The notes under the pieces: generated by a model
What the model saw: only the letters and a program-made list of their open reading frames with translations
Told to the model about the DNA's origin: nothing
Databases searched by the model: none
Made by a program: the position numbers and the translations under genes
Assembly: GCA_964638795.1 (NCBI GenBank)
Contig: CAZXAX010000022.1
Location: forward strand, 1 to 27,981
DNA: 27,981 nt
Origin: CAIYHK01 sp964638795
Lineage (GTDB): Bacteria; Actinomycetota; Acidimicrobiia; Acidimicrobiales; Ilumatobacteraceae
Direction of reading: 5' to 3'
Shown here: piece after piece, positions 1 to 7,734 of the stretch
How the letters are laid out: the number at the start of each line of letters is the position of its first letter
Position numbering within the stretch: the first letter of the stretch is position 1

Positions 1-1001
1 ACATCTGGGTTTTCATTAGCGCTGGTGCTTGTTTCCGTTGGACCACTCGTAGTGGATTCATCCAGCGTGGTTGATGTATCGCTACTGGTGGTTGTGGGCT
101 CAAAGGTGCTCCACATTATGAACACATAGCCAGAGCCACCTGATCCGGAAGCATCGTTAAAGGATCCGCCTCCACCAGAACCCGAGTTGGCTGCAGCAGA
201 CTCACCTGGACCGTTGTCAACACAACTTCCACCACCGGATCCGTTGCTGCTAGTTCCACATCCACCACCACCGACTGCATAAATGTCGGTGAATCCAAGG
301 TCAGACAAAGGGTGTCCAAGACCGTTGCCGCCATTTCCACCCGCACCAGCGGATCCATTACCGCCAGCACTTGTAGCTCCACCACCACCACCGCCAGTGC
401 CGTTAGTGCTGGCTCCACCATCGTTGCCGTAGATGGTGATTATCGAACCAGGGTTATTCGTTGTTCCACCGGTTCCGGTTCCAGCTTGGGTGTAGGTGCC
501 ATGTGCACCAGAACCCGAGCCACCACTAGACGGCAAGCTCTCACCCCATCCACTCCCGTGTGCGCCACCGTATGCAACCACCAAACCTTGATTGCTCACA
601 ATTGAACTGTCTTCTCCAGCTGCTGCAGGGGTTGCTGGGCGATCTTGGTGACCAATTCCGCCAGCACCGACGGTGACAGTTAGCGCGCCAGACATAACCA
701 CTAAACCCGCCGCTATTGCGCCTGCACCACCACCAGCGGCTGAATCCTCATCACTCCATCCGCCTGCACCACCACCAGCAACAACGAAGACGTAGACATT
801 GAGCGCGTCATCTGGAATCGTGAAACGGCAGGAACCAACACTTGTGAACTCCGCGTAGGTCCAATTAGCCGCGGTGCCTGTGGTTGGGGTGCAATCAACC
901 AGTGCGCTAACCGGATTGGTTTGGGTAAACACAATGGTGGTCAACGAGACACCAATCCCAACCAAGACTTTGCCGATCAGTGATTTACGACTGTTTTTCA
1001 T
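1..1001 (-). CDS. Secreted glycine-rich surface protein, 3' end beyond window
   Basis: An open frame of 333 codons starts at ATG 1001-999 and continues past the left edge without a stop. A GTGAGGAA Shine-Dalgarno-like stretch lies about 4 bases before the ATG. The N-terminus is a signal peptide: basic residues 4-11, a hydrophobic run to about 26, and probable cleavage after VSA at 31-33. Residues 50-75 (a C-R-F-T-I-P-D strand, then V-Y-V-F-V-V-A-G-G-G) and the end at 287-297 (G-S-G-Y-V-F-I-M-W) match the usual edges of the bacterial glycine-rich domain found in exported proteins. Between them lie runs such as six glycines at 203-208. Cysteines 37/58 and 248/260 could form disulfides. From 301 the chain is Thr/Ser-rich, like a wall-spanning or glycosylated linker. 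Function is unknown; adhesion or surface coating is only inference. Confidence 0.85.
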   Translation of the reverse strand, partial: MKNSRKSLIGKVLVGIGVSLTTIVFTQTNPVSALVDCTPTTGTAANWTYAEFTSVGSCRFTIPDDALNVYVFVVAGGGAGGWSDEDSAAGGGAGAIAAGLVVMSGALTVTVGAGGIGHQDRPATPAAAGEDSSIVSNQGLVVAYGGAHGSGWGESLPSSGGSGSGAHGTYTQAGTGTGGTTNNPGSIITIYGNDGGASTNGTGGGGGGATSAGGNGSAGAGGNGGNGLGHPLSDLGFTDIYAVGGGGCGTSSNGSGGGSCVDNGPGESAAANSGSGGGGSFNDASGSGGSGYVFIMWSTFEPTTTSSDTSTTLDESTTSGPTETSTSANENPD

Positions 1002-1046
1002 CGGGTTCCTCACTTACCTTTTTCAGCCCACTTGGCTTATTGACAG

Positions 1047-1117
1047 AGCGGGTGACGGGAATCGAACCCGCATTCTCAGCTTGGGAAGCTGATGTTCTGC
1101 CATTGAACTACACCCGC
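1047..1117 (-). tRNA. tRNA-Gly (anticodon CCC)
   Basis: Reading the minus strand, the 7-bp acceptor stem GCGGGTG/CACCCGC pairs perfectly. The anticodon stem TCAGC/GCTGA encloses loop TTCCCAA, giving anticodon CCC (plus 1083-1085). The T-arm is GCGGG-TTCGATT-CCCGT (a G-T pair closes its outer end) and carries the normal TTCGA loop. The discriminator base is T, as expected for bacterial tRNA-Gly. CCA is not encoded. The gene lies 45 bp upstream of the glycine-rich protein gene on the same strand. Confidence 0.96.
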
Positions 1118-1276
1118 AGAACGGTGAAACTTTAATACCTAATTACATACTTTGCGATTTACGCGACAGGATCCAACGCAGTGTTCACGGCACAAATTAT
1201 GAGGGCTATTGTCAACTGGGTGTCCGATAGCTGATTCAGCAAGCTGCATAGACGCGAACGTTTTCGGGGGGAAGTG

Positions 1277-2107
1277 ATGTCGCAAACCGAACTCTTCAGT
1301 TACAAGGATCAACGGGTCTTAGTTGTCGGTGGTGCAACCGGTATGGGTGAGGCCGCAGCGCGACTTGCAGCCGATGCCGGCGCACGTGTAGTCGTGATGG
1401 ATCGCGCCAATGTAAGCGAGCCCAGTGTTCAATTCATAAGTGTTGACCTTGGTGAACGTGAGTCAATTGATGCGGCGGTGGAGCTCTTGAACGGTCAAGT
1501 AGATGTAGTTCTGTCCTGTGCTGGTGTTGCTGACGGTGTGCCGGGAATTGAACGCATCAATTTCATCGGACACCGCTACATGATTGATGGACTTTTGGAG
1601 CGTGGTTGGTTGCCAGCCGGAAGCGCAATCGGAATGATCTCATCTGCGGCTGGTCTTGGCTGGCAAGCAGAACTTGGTGAGATCACAGAGTTTTTGGCCA
1701 TCAAGAACTGGGATGATGCAGTTAAGTGGGTCATCGATCGCAACAAGGCAAATTATCTGTTCATCAAACGCGCAATGTGTGCCTACGTGGCATCAGAATC
1801 GGTCGCTCTCCTTCGTCGTGGTGTGCGAATTAACGCTCTGTGCCCTGGTCCGACTGACACACCACTTGCGAGAGCAAATGCCGAAACTTGGCTCGGATTT
1901 GGTGCAGATTTTCGTGAAGATATCGGCATTGAGGCATCAACTCCAGCGGAGCAAGCTGCGGTTTTATTGTTTCTTTGCAGTCGATCTTCAGTCGCTTTAA
2001 CTGGGCAAACCGTCATCACAGATGCTGGCTATCTGATGGCTGGACTCTCGGGTGCATATCCATCGGCAACTCCAGTGGCTGAGTTTTTGTTCGGTAAATA
2101 TGGCTGA
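1277..2107 (+). CDS. Short-chain dehydrogenase, 3-alpha-hydroxysteroid dehydrogenase-like
   Basis: A 276-residue cytosolic NAD(P)-dependent oxidoreductase of the classical SDR superfamily. GGATGMG at 18-24 is the glycine-rich dinucleotide motif and CAG at 81-83 replaces NNAG. Ser122/123, Tyr160 and Lys164 form the catalytic set (Y-x3-K). The Ser-Tyr gap is about 37 residues instead of the usual 13 or so. That extra segment is a known trait of the Comamonas 3-alpha-hydroxysteroid dehydrogenase/carbonyl reductase branch, so an alcohol or ketone on a cyclic substrate is plausible but unproven. I chose ATG 1277 over the in-frame GTG at 1274 because the G-rich ribosome site (1266-1273) is too close to the GTG. 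It is the first gene of a three-dehydrogenase cluster. Confidence 0.9.
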   Translation: MSQTELFSYKDQRVLVVGGATGMGEAAARLAADAGARVVVMDRANVSEPSVQFISVDLGERESIDAAVELLNGQVDVVLSCAGVADGVPGIERINFIGHRYMIDGLLERGWLPAGSAIGMISSAAGLGWQAELGEITEFLAIKNWDDAVKWVIDRNKANYLFIKRAMCAYVASESVALLRRGVRINALCPGPTDTPLARANAETWLGFGADFREDIGIEASTPAEQAAVLLFLCSRSSVALTGQTVITDAGYLMAGLSGAYPSATPVAEFLFGKYG

Positions 2108-2137
2108 TACAGAGTTGTTTGGAAAGCACTTTCAACC

Positions 2138-2911
2138 ATGAGTGAATGCATAATTCTCACGGGTGCGTCAGCAGGAATTGGTGCAGCACTTGCGCCAATG
2201 ATGTCAAGACCGGGCGTGAAGATCGCAATCAGTGGTCGGCGCAAAGAACGACTGGAGAATGTCGCACAAGAGTGTCGCACAAAAGGTGCAGAGGTGCGAA
2301 CAGATGTAGTTGATTTTGGTGATCCAGTTGCCGCCGAGAATTACGCCAAGAAAGTTGAATTGGAGTTTGGTCATGTTGATGTACTGATAAACAACGCTGC
2401 TACTCCAATGCGCCGCCGAGTGCAACAATTGTCGATTCCTGAGCTCACCACAACAATGGTGACAAACTTTGAATCCCCAGTGCGGATGACCCTTGCGTTA
2501 TTGCCAGGAATGATTGCGCGCAACAAAGGTGTGATCGTGAATGTTTCAAGCATGGGTGGGCGTGCAGGAATCGCTGCGGAGTCAGCGTATTGTGCATCAA
2601 AATTCGCACTTTGTGGGTGGTCTGAGTCATTGGCAATGGACCTTTGGCGAACTGGAATTCGTGTGCGTCTTGTATTGCCTGGTCCTATAGCGACCGACAT
2701 TTGGGATCGTCCCGGAAATGACCCAGCCCACTATGACGGCGATCTTGAATCACCTCAGACCGTCGCTCAAGTAATTGTGGAGGCAATTAATGGCGATCAA
2801 TTCGAGTACTACGTTCCCAATGTGAAGCCCGTTGTGGAGTTCAAGACTTCAGCCATTGAGATGTTTATCGAAGGAGTAGTTCAGTACACCGAGTCAAAGG
2901 AGAAAAAATGA
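2138..2911 (+). CDS. Classical SDR family oxidoreductase
   Basis: A 257-residue SDR protein with every classical landmark: TGASAGIG (8-15) for cofactor binding, NNA (85-87), Asn110, Ser138, Tyr151 and Lys155 (YCASK), and the PG turn at 181-182. The arginines at 34-35 just after the second strand suggest NADP(H) preference. The substrate is unknown. It begins 30 bp after the preceding SDR, with no strong ribosome site. Its TGA overlaps the ATG of the downstream zinc-type dehydrogenase (ATGA at 2908-2911), so the two are probably translationally coupled. The three oxidoreductases together suggest successive oxidations in one catabolic route. Confidence 0.93.
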   Translation: MSECIILTGASAGIGAALAPMMSRPGVKIAISGRRKERLENVAQECRTKGAEVRTDVVDFGDPVAAENYAKKVELEFGHVDVLINNAATPMRRRVQQLSIPELTTTMVTNFESPVRMTLALLPGMIARNKGVIVNVSSMGGRAGIAAESAYCASKFALCGWSESLAMDLWRTGIRVRLVLPGPIATDIWDRPGNDPAHYDGDLESPQTVAQVIVEAINGDQFEYYVPNVKPVVEFKTSAIEMFIEGVVQYTESKEKK

Positions 2912-4149
2912 AAGCACTTGTGTTTGGCACGGAACCACAGCCCTTCAGTCCACCACCAAATGCACCAAAGCTCGTGCAAAATATCGCTACCACACCGTGT
3001 TCTCTTCTTGATGTGCCCGATGCCAAACCGTTGCGGCCCGATTGGTATGTGATTCGCCCCATTCTCACTGGTATTTGTGGCTCTGATTCAAAGCAGATTC
3101 TTCTGGACTTCGAAGATGACAGCGATAGTGCGATGAGTGGGATGACTTCATTCCCACAGATCCTTGGCCACGAGGTGGTCGCAGTGGTGGACAGTGCGGG
3201 CCCTGAAGCTACAGGGTTTGATATCGGTGATCGTGTTGTACTCAATCCTTGGCTCTCATGTGCACCGCGTGGTGTTTCGCCAGTGTGCCCGGCTTGTGCT
3301 GTTGGTGATCTGAGTTTGTGTTGGAGTTTCACAACAGGCCCGATTGCGAAGGGAATTCATACCGGTACTAGCCGCGATGCAAGCGGGGGATTTGCCGAAC
3401 TACTTCCAGCACACTCTTCGATGTTGTTTCGTGTGCCAGATGACATGGATGACCGCACAGCAGTGTTGGCTGATCCATTTGCAGTGTCGTTGCACAGTGT
3501 GACTCGTAATCCACCACCACCTGGTGGTCGTGTGCTCGTTTGGGGAGCGGGTGCCCTCGGAAGTTCTGTGGTGGCAATTCTGCGTGCTTTGTATCCAGAC
3601 GTCGAGATTGGTGTGGTTGCTCGCTTCGACAGCCAGGTTGATTTGGTGCGAAGACTTGGTGCACACAAGATTTTTCGTCCACTAGAGAAGGCTGAGATGG
3701 TCGACGAACTCGCAAGTTGGTCAGGTGGAGTGTTGAAGCCGACAATGAAGGGGCTTAATGGCATCCCTATGTGTTTCCCCGGCTTTATTGATGTTGTCTA
3801 TGACACCATTGCTAAGCCTGAAACACTTGAGGTAGCTGTCCGTGTGCTCGCCTCGCGTGGACGACTCGTGAAGAGTGGTGTTCACGCCCCAGGTCGCTGG
3901 GAATGGAGCCCTCTGTACTTCAAGGAGATCACCCTTGTTGGTTCGAACGCCTTCGGATTTGAGGAAGTCAATGGTGAGCGTCGTCACGGGATCGAGCACT
4001 ATTTGCGCCTAGCAGGCGACGGGCGCGTCAATCTAAAGCCAATGATCACCCATACATTTGGTTTGTCGCAGTGGCAGGATGCATTTGCGGCCCTGGGCGA
4101 TCAGGCAACGAGTGGAGCTATCAAGGTTGTGATGGAACCCTCTAAGTGA
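2908..4149 (+). CDS. Zinc-dependent medium-chain alcohol dehydrogenase family protein
   Basis: A 413-residue MDR-superfamily NAD(P)-dependent dehydrogenase. Catalytic zinc ligands are Cys57 (followed by GSD) and His88-Glu89 in the GHE motif. A structural zinc lobe is seen as Cys118, Cys127, Cys130 and Cys138. The Rossmann fold begins at VWGAGALG (211-218). At 413 residues it is longer than typical 340-350-residue members because of an N-terminal extension of about 45 residues and loops around 60-80 and 270-290. The substrate could be a secondary alcohol, a polyol or a steroid-type alcohol; the sequence does not decide. It overlaps the upstream SDR by 4 bases, and its stop lies 2 bp from the convergent livF-like stop, leaving no room for a terminator. 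Confidence 0.9.
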   Translation: MKALVFGTEPQPFSPPPNAPKLVQNIATTPCSLLDVPDAKPLRPDWYVIRPILTGICGSDSKQILLDFEDDSDSAMSGMTSFPQILGHEVVAVVDSAGPEATGFDIGDRVVLNPWLSCAPRGVSPVCPACAVGDLSLCWSFTTGPIAKGIHTGTSRDASGGFAELLPAHSSMLFRVPDDMDDRTAVLADPFAVSLHSVTRNPPPPGGRVLVWGAGALGSSVVAILRALYPDVEIGVVARFDSQVDLVRRLGAHKIFRPLEKAEMVDELASWSGGVLKPTMKGLNGIPMCFPGFIDVVYDTIAKPETLEVAVRVLASRGRLVKSGVHAPGRWEWSPLYFKEITLVGSNAFGFEEVNGERRHGIEHYLRLAGDGRVNLKPMITHTFGLSQWQDAFAALGDQATSGAIKVVMEPSK

Positions 4150-4151
4150 GA

Positions 4152-4859
4152 TCACTTCTCAGTGAATCGCATCGCCATGTGTTCTGTGGCCTGGTCACTC
4201 GGGCCCGCCCACACAACGCGTCCATGCTCAAGGATGATTGCTCGGTCACATAACTTCAGGGCATGGCCAATTTGCTGCTCGACAATTAGTAGTGCAGTTC
4301 CATTGGCTTGTAGACGCGCAAGGTCGTCGTAAATCTTCTTCACGATGACAGGTGCAAGCCCAAGTGAGAGTTCGTCGGCAATCAGTAGTTTCGGAGCTTC
4401 GACTAGTACCCGTGCAAGTGAAAGCATGCGTTGTTCTCCACCCGAAAGTTTTCCAGCGAGTTGGTCACGCCGCCGCTTGAGAGCTGGAAACTCAGAGAAT
4501 GCTTTTTCTATTGCAACAGATACACCGCTACGACCAAATACTCGTTGAAAACTGAGGCGCAGATTCTCTTCAACAGTTAGAGATGCAAACACCGACCGCC
4601 CTTCGACGGCATGGGCGACACCAGCTTGAACAAAGCGATGTGGTCGTGCACCGGTAAGGTCTACACCATCAACAATTGTTTTCCCACTGGCTGGCGTTAT
4701 CAGCCCACTTGCCACTCGGGCAACACTTGTTTTGCCAACACCATTGGCACCAAGTAGAGCCACAGCCTCTCCTGGATTGACAGTCAATGAAACATCAAAG
4801 ATCGCGTTGAACGGCCCATAACTTGCAGACACAGCCTCCAATGCAAGTATCGGCTTCAC
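4152..4859 (-). CDS. livF: Branched-chain amino acid-type ABC transporter ATPase (LivF-like)
   Basis: A 235-residue ATPase, the normal LivF length. Walker A is GANGVGKT (37-44), the signature LSGGEQ (138-143), and Walker B LLIADE (158-163) followed by the LivF-typical S-L-G-L-A-P. The switch position reads I-V-E-Q-Q (192-196), with Gln in place of His as is usual for LivF. It would pair with the LivG-like ATPase on the cytosolic face of the fused permease. Its ATG overlaps the upstream stop by 4 bases (4856-4859). HAAT-family systems of this type carry amino acids, amides, urea, aromatic acids and other organics, so the substrate is not fixed by the family. Confidence 0.93.
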   Translation of the reverse strand: MKPILALEAVSASYGPFNAIFDVSLTVNPGEAVALLGANGVGKTSVARVASGLITPASGKTIVDGVDLTGARPHRFVQAGVAHAVEGRSVFASLTVEENLRLSFQRVFGRSGVSVAIEKAFSEFPALKRRRDQLAGKLSGGEQRMLSLARVLVEAPKLLIADELSLGLAPVIVKKIYDDLARLQANGTALLIVEQQIGHALKLCDRAIILEHGRVVWAGPSDQATEHMAMRFTEK

Positions 4860-5623
4860 GAGATGTTCTCCCCAAGATAAGCCTCACGAACAATGGGGTT
4901 CGTCAAGACGTCGGGTGTTGCGCCACTTGCAATTAAGCGACCAAAGTCGAGTACATAACAGCGCTGCGTGAATGATGCAACAAGCTCAACATCGTGTTCC
5001 ACAAGAATTATCGAAAAATTGGAGGATGCCTGAACCTCAAGAAGGGTCTCTGCAAGGTCCGCTGTCTCTTGATGATCCAAGCCAGATGATGGTTCGTCGA
5101 GCAATAGAACTTTTGGCTGTGTCATAAGTGCTCGACCAACTTCCACAAGCCGTCCCTGTCCGAGACTGAGCTGTTCAATTGGTTGGTCTGCCAACTTACC
5201 CAGACCAAGCAGATTAAGCACATGGTCACATGCCTCGATCTCTTCGCTGTGCGGCTTGCCACGTCCAGTCAGATCTCGCCATAGATTTCCATTTCCCCGG
5301 CGAATGCGCTCAGCGATCAACAAGTGATCACGGACCGTTGAACCACTGAACAACTCAATCCGCTGAAATGTGCGCCCGATACCCCGTCGTGCGCGTTCAT
5401 GCACAGGCAATTGGCTAATGTCTTCGCCCGCCAGATAAACCGTCCCGCTGTCGGGTGTAAGTACACCGAGGACACAATTAAAGAAAGTTGTCTTTCCTGC
5501 TCCGTTGGGACCGATGATACCGATGCGTTCACCTGGCAGAACCTCGACACTGACCTCACTCAAGGCGGCAATGGCCTCAAAATTCTTGCCGATGTTCCTT
5601 ACATCGAGAACTGCACCACTCAT
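4856..5623 (-). CDS. livG: Branched-chain amino acid-type ABC transporter ATPase (LivG-like)
   Basis: A 255-residue ABC ATPase. Walker A is GPNGAGKT (38-45), the signature appears as LSLGQG (152-157), a form common in LivG, Walker B is VLLLDEP (172-178), and the H-loop histidine is 210 in VEHD. Residues 84-92 (R-T-F-Q and following) form the Q-loop region typical of LivG. It overlaps the permease gene upstream and the second ATPase gene downstream by 4 bases each, so subunit translation is probably coupled. Confidence 0.94.
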   Translation of the reverse strand: MSGAVLDVRNIGKNFEAIAALSEVSVEVLPGERIGIIGPNGAGKTTFFNCVLGVLTPDSGTVYLAGEDISQLPVHERARRGIGRTFQRIELFSGSTVRDHLLIAERIRRGNGNLWRDLTGRGKPHSEEIEACDHVLNLLGLGKLADQPIEQLSLGQGRLVEVGRALMTQPKVLLLDEPSSGLDHQETADLAETLLEVQASSNFSIILVEHDVELVASFTQRCYVLDFGRLIASGATPDVLTNPIVREAYLGENIS

Positions 5624-7692
5624 GACTTCACACTCTCAAGTGACTTTCGTGCCTCTCTTCGTGCACGCCGACGCTCCATTCGTTCGTGAGACTTACGCTT
5701 GCCACTTTCAACGAGCCCCTCGGGATGTTTGGCGAATCCAATAGTGGATAGACCAAAGAGCACGAATCGCCATTTTGCTGAAACAGGAAAGAATCCAGGA
5801 ACACGGTCTGGGTCACGCAAAATCCACCCGAAGAGATCGCCGCGGAAAATAATTCGATCGAAAAGTGAAAAGCCGACCCCACCTTGAATCGCTCCTTCAA
5901 CAGTTCGAGATCCAAGGGTGACAACGAGCACTAGCCAGAACAGAGTGGCGTATGGTGTGAAATTTCCCGCATAGTTCACGTTTTCCTGCTGCATTCCAAG
6001 AAGGGCCCCACCCAGCCCAGCGATGAAGCCAGAAATTGCAAATGCAATCACTCGGGGTCGGACTGGAGAGACACCAATTGATTGACTCGCCACCTCACTG
6101 CCGCGAAGCGCAGCCAAACTTCGCCCGAGAGTGCCACTGCGAATAGCAATGACTCCAGCACTCACAATGACAAGTACCACGACGACAAAAACAAGGAAAG
6201 TCTTGTCATTGGTGAGATTCCATGGGCCAATCACAGGTCGTGGAATTCGTGTCCCTTCAATCAGTGCTTTATCACCACCACCAACAAAAGGAAGCTTGAC
6301 GATTACTGCATCAAAAAATGATGCAAATGCAAGTGTTGCAATTGGAACCCACATTCCACCCAGGCGGACAAGTGGAATTGCAAGCAATCCACTGATGGCA
6401 GCAGCAACCAACGCACCAACCAAAGCCCCCACAACAGTTGACATGCCAGTGCGATCAGCAAGTTGGAAGACTGTAAAGGCACCGATGGCCGCAAAGGAAC
6501 CCTGTGAGAGTGAGATCATCCCACCCAGGCCCGTGAGCACGGTTATGGATAACAGGATCAAGGAAATAATCACAGCCTGAGTTACCAAAAAGACCCACGA
6601 CTTGTCAGCCCGTGTCATTACGACAAAACCGACAACAGACAAAAATCCAACACCAACTGAATGCGTCAGATTGGTCATGAATTTTGTGCGCATGACTGCA
6701 ACCGGAAGTTGGGGTGGTGGATCCACACCTGAGAGAGGATCCACTTGGTCTTTGTTGGCTCTCAATGGTGGCCAGAATGCAACAAGCAAAAACAGTGCGA
6801 TGAAGGGCATCGCTGGTGTCACGTTGTCTTCGATTGCCCGAACCCAAGAATTATTGGCTGAAAATCTCGGCAGGAACGTATCAATTTGAGCTATGAGAAC
6901 ACCAAGGCCGAGACCACCAACCAAAGCACGTGGCAAACTCATCAATCTTCCAAAGGCAGCTGCTGTGATCGCAACAATGATGAGATTGAAATAGTCGGGC
7001 GCAGCAAGTGTGTTGAATCTCGGTGCCATCAATACACCAGCAAGCCCGGCAAAGGTACTCGACAACGCCCAGCTAAACGCTGCCACACGGTCTGCACGAA
7101 TGCCGTTGAGCTCTGTCATACGCGGGCTTTCAACGGCAGCTCGCATCTGAAGACCAATCGCTGAAAAACGGAACAGTGCAGTAAGTAGAGAAGTCGCTAT
7201 GACTGCTACAACCAACGCTGTCAGTTCATTCCTGCTCAGAGGGTAAACCCCAAAGGGGTCATAGAAGACACCTCCACCATTTGGCAGCAATCCTTCTGGT
7301 GTTCTGCCTCCAACGGGCTCGAATCCAATCAGCAGTTCGAACAAATGTGGAAGAGCCACTGACAAACCGATGGCAATGACAAGTTTGGCAAGTGCTGATC
7401 CCGGTGGCAGATGACGAAAGATAAGTCTTTCGAGGACCAAACCGATTGCTGGGGCGATTACAAAGACCGCGAATATGAATGCCACAACGACATTCCAATG
7501 CCATTCATTCCTTGTATGAAAGAACAAAGCGGCTGAGATGTATGCCTGCGCACCAAAGGCGAGATTGAAGACCCCAGAGGTTTTGTATGCGAGTACAAAC
7601 CCGACTGCAATCAACCCATAGACCGCACCAGGGGGCAGCCCCTGAAGAATTCCACGCAGAAAGTCCTCAGCGACCGATGAAGCAAGAAGCAT
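5620..7692 (-). CDS. Fused LivH-LivM ABC transporter permease
   Basis: One 690-residue membrane protein contains both permease halves that are usually separate genes. Residues about 10-310 are LivH-like, with G-A-V-Y-G-L-I-A-V-G (22-31), N-L-A-F-G-A (43-48) and an EAA-type coupling segment around 178-205. Residues about 345-655 are LivM-like, with the T-G-L-G-G-M-I-S-L-S-Q-G motif (387-398) and its coupling segment around 519-548. Each half has several strongly hydrophobic segments. A charged linker (about 310-345) joins them, and the tail (664-690) is very basic. The gene starts 33 bp after the receptor gene and overlaps livG by 4 bases. Confidence 0.93.
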   Translation of the reverse strand: MLLASSVAEDFLRGILQGLPPGAVYGLIAVGFVLAYKTSGVFNLAFGAQAYISAALFFHTRNEWHWNVVVAFIFAVFVIAPAIGLVLERLIFRHLPPGSALAKLVIAIGLSVALPHLFELLIGFEPVGGRTPEGLLPNGGGVFYDPFGVYPLSRNELTALVVAVIATSLLTALFRFSAIGLQMRAAVESPRMTELNGIRADRVAAFSWALSSTFAGLAGVLMAPRFNTLAAPDYFNLIIVAITAAAFGRLMSLPRALVGGLGLGVLIAQIDTFLPRFSANNSWVRAIEDNVTPAMPFIALFLLVAFWPPLRANKDQVDPLSGVDPPPQLPVAVMRTKFMTNLTHSVGVGFLSVVGFVVMTRADKSWVFLVTQAVIISLILLSITVLTGLGGMISLSQGSFAAIGAFTVFQLADRTGMSTVVGALVGALVAAAISGLLAIPLVRLGGMWVPIATLAFASFFDAVIVKLPFVGGGDKALIEGTRIPRPVIGPWNLTNDKTFLVFVVVVLVIVSAGVIAIRSGTLGRSLAALRGSEVASQSIGVSPVRPRVIAFAISGFIAGLGGALLGMQQENVNYAGNFTPYATLFWLVLVVTLGSRTVEGAIQGGVGFSLFDRIIFRGDLFGWILRDPDRVPGFFPVSAKWRFVLFGLSTIGFAKHPEGLVESGKRKSHERMERRRARREARKSLESVKS

Positions 7693-7714
7693 CGTTGTCC
7701 AGCAACTGATCTGG

Positions 7715-7734
7715 TTCGACTGATGTCAGTCGAA
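7715..7734 (-). promoter_or_regulatory. Intercistronic stem-loop at the receptor gene stop
   Basis: TTCGACTGA (7715-7723) and TCAGTCGAA (7726-7734) are perfect inverted repeats separated by 2 bases. In RNA this gives an 8-bp stem with a 4-base loop. It includes the receptor stop codon and sits before the permease start. No T-run follows on the minus strand, so it is not a standard terminator. Similar hairpins after binding-protein genes are known to protect the upstream message or reduce downstream expression; here that is inference. Confidence 0.5.

Noticed and set aside
116..421. Valine-rich minus-strand frame inside the glycine-rich gene
   Set aside because: It is a frame-shifted reading of the GGT-rich repeats; the true frame has a signal peptide and glycine-rich domain and runs to the window edge.
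999..1117. Functional link between tRNA-Gly(CCC) and the adjacent glycine-rich gene
   Set aside because: The gene mostly uses GGT, GGC and GGA codons with very few GGG, so a CCC tRNA would hardly serve it; the adjacency looks accidental.
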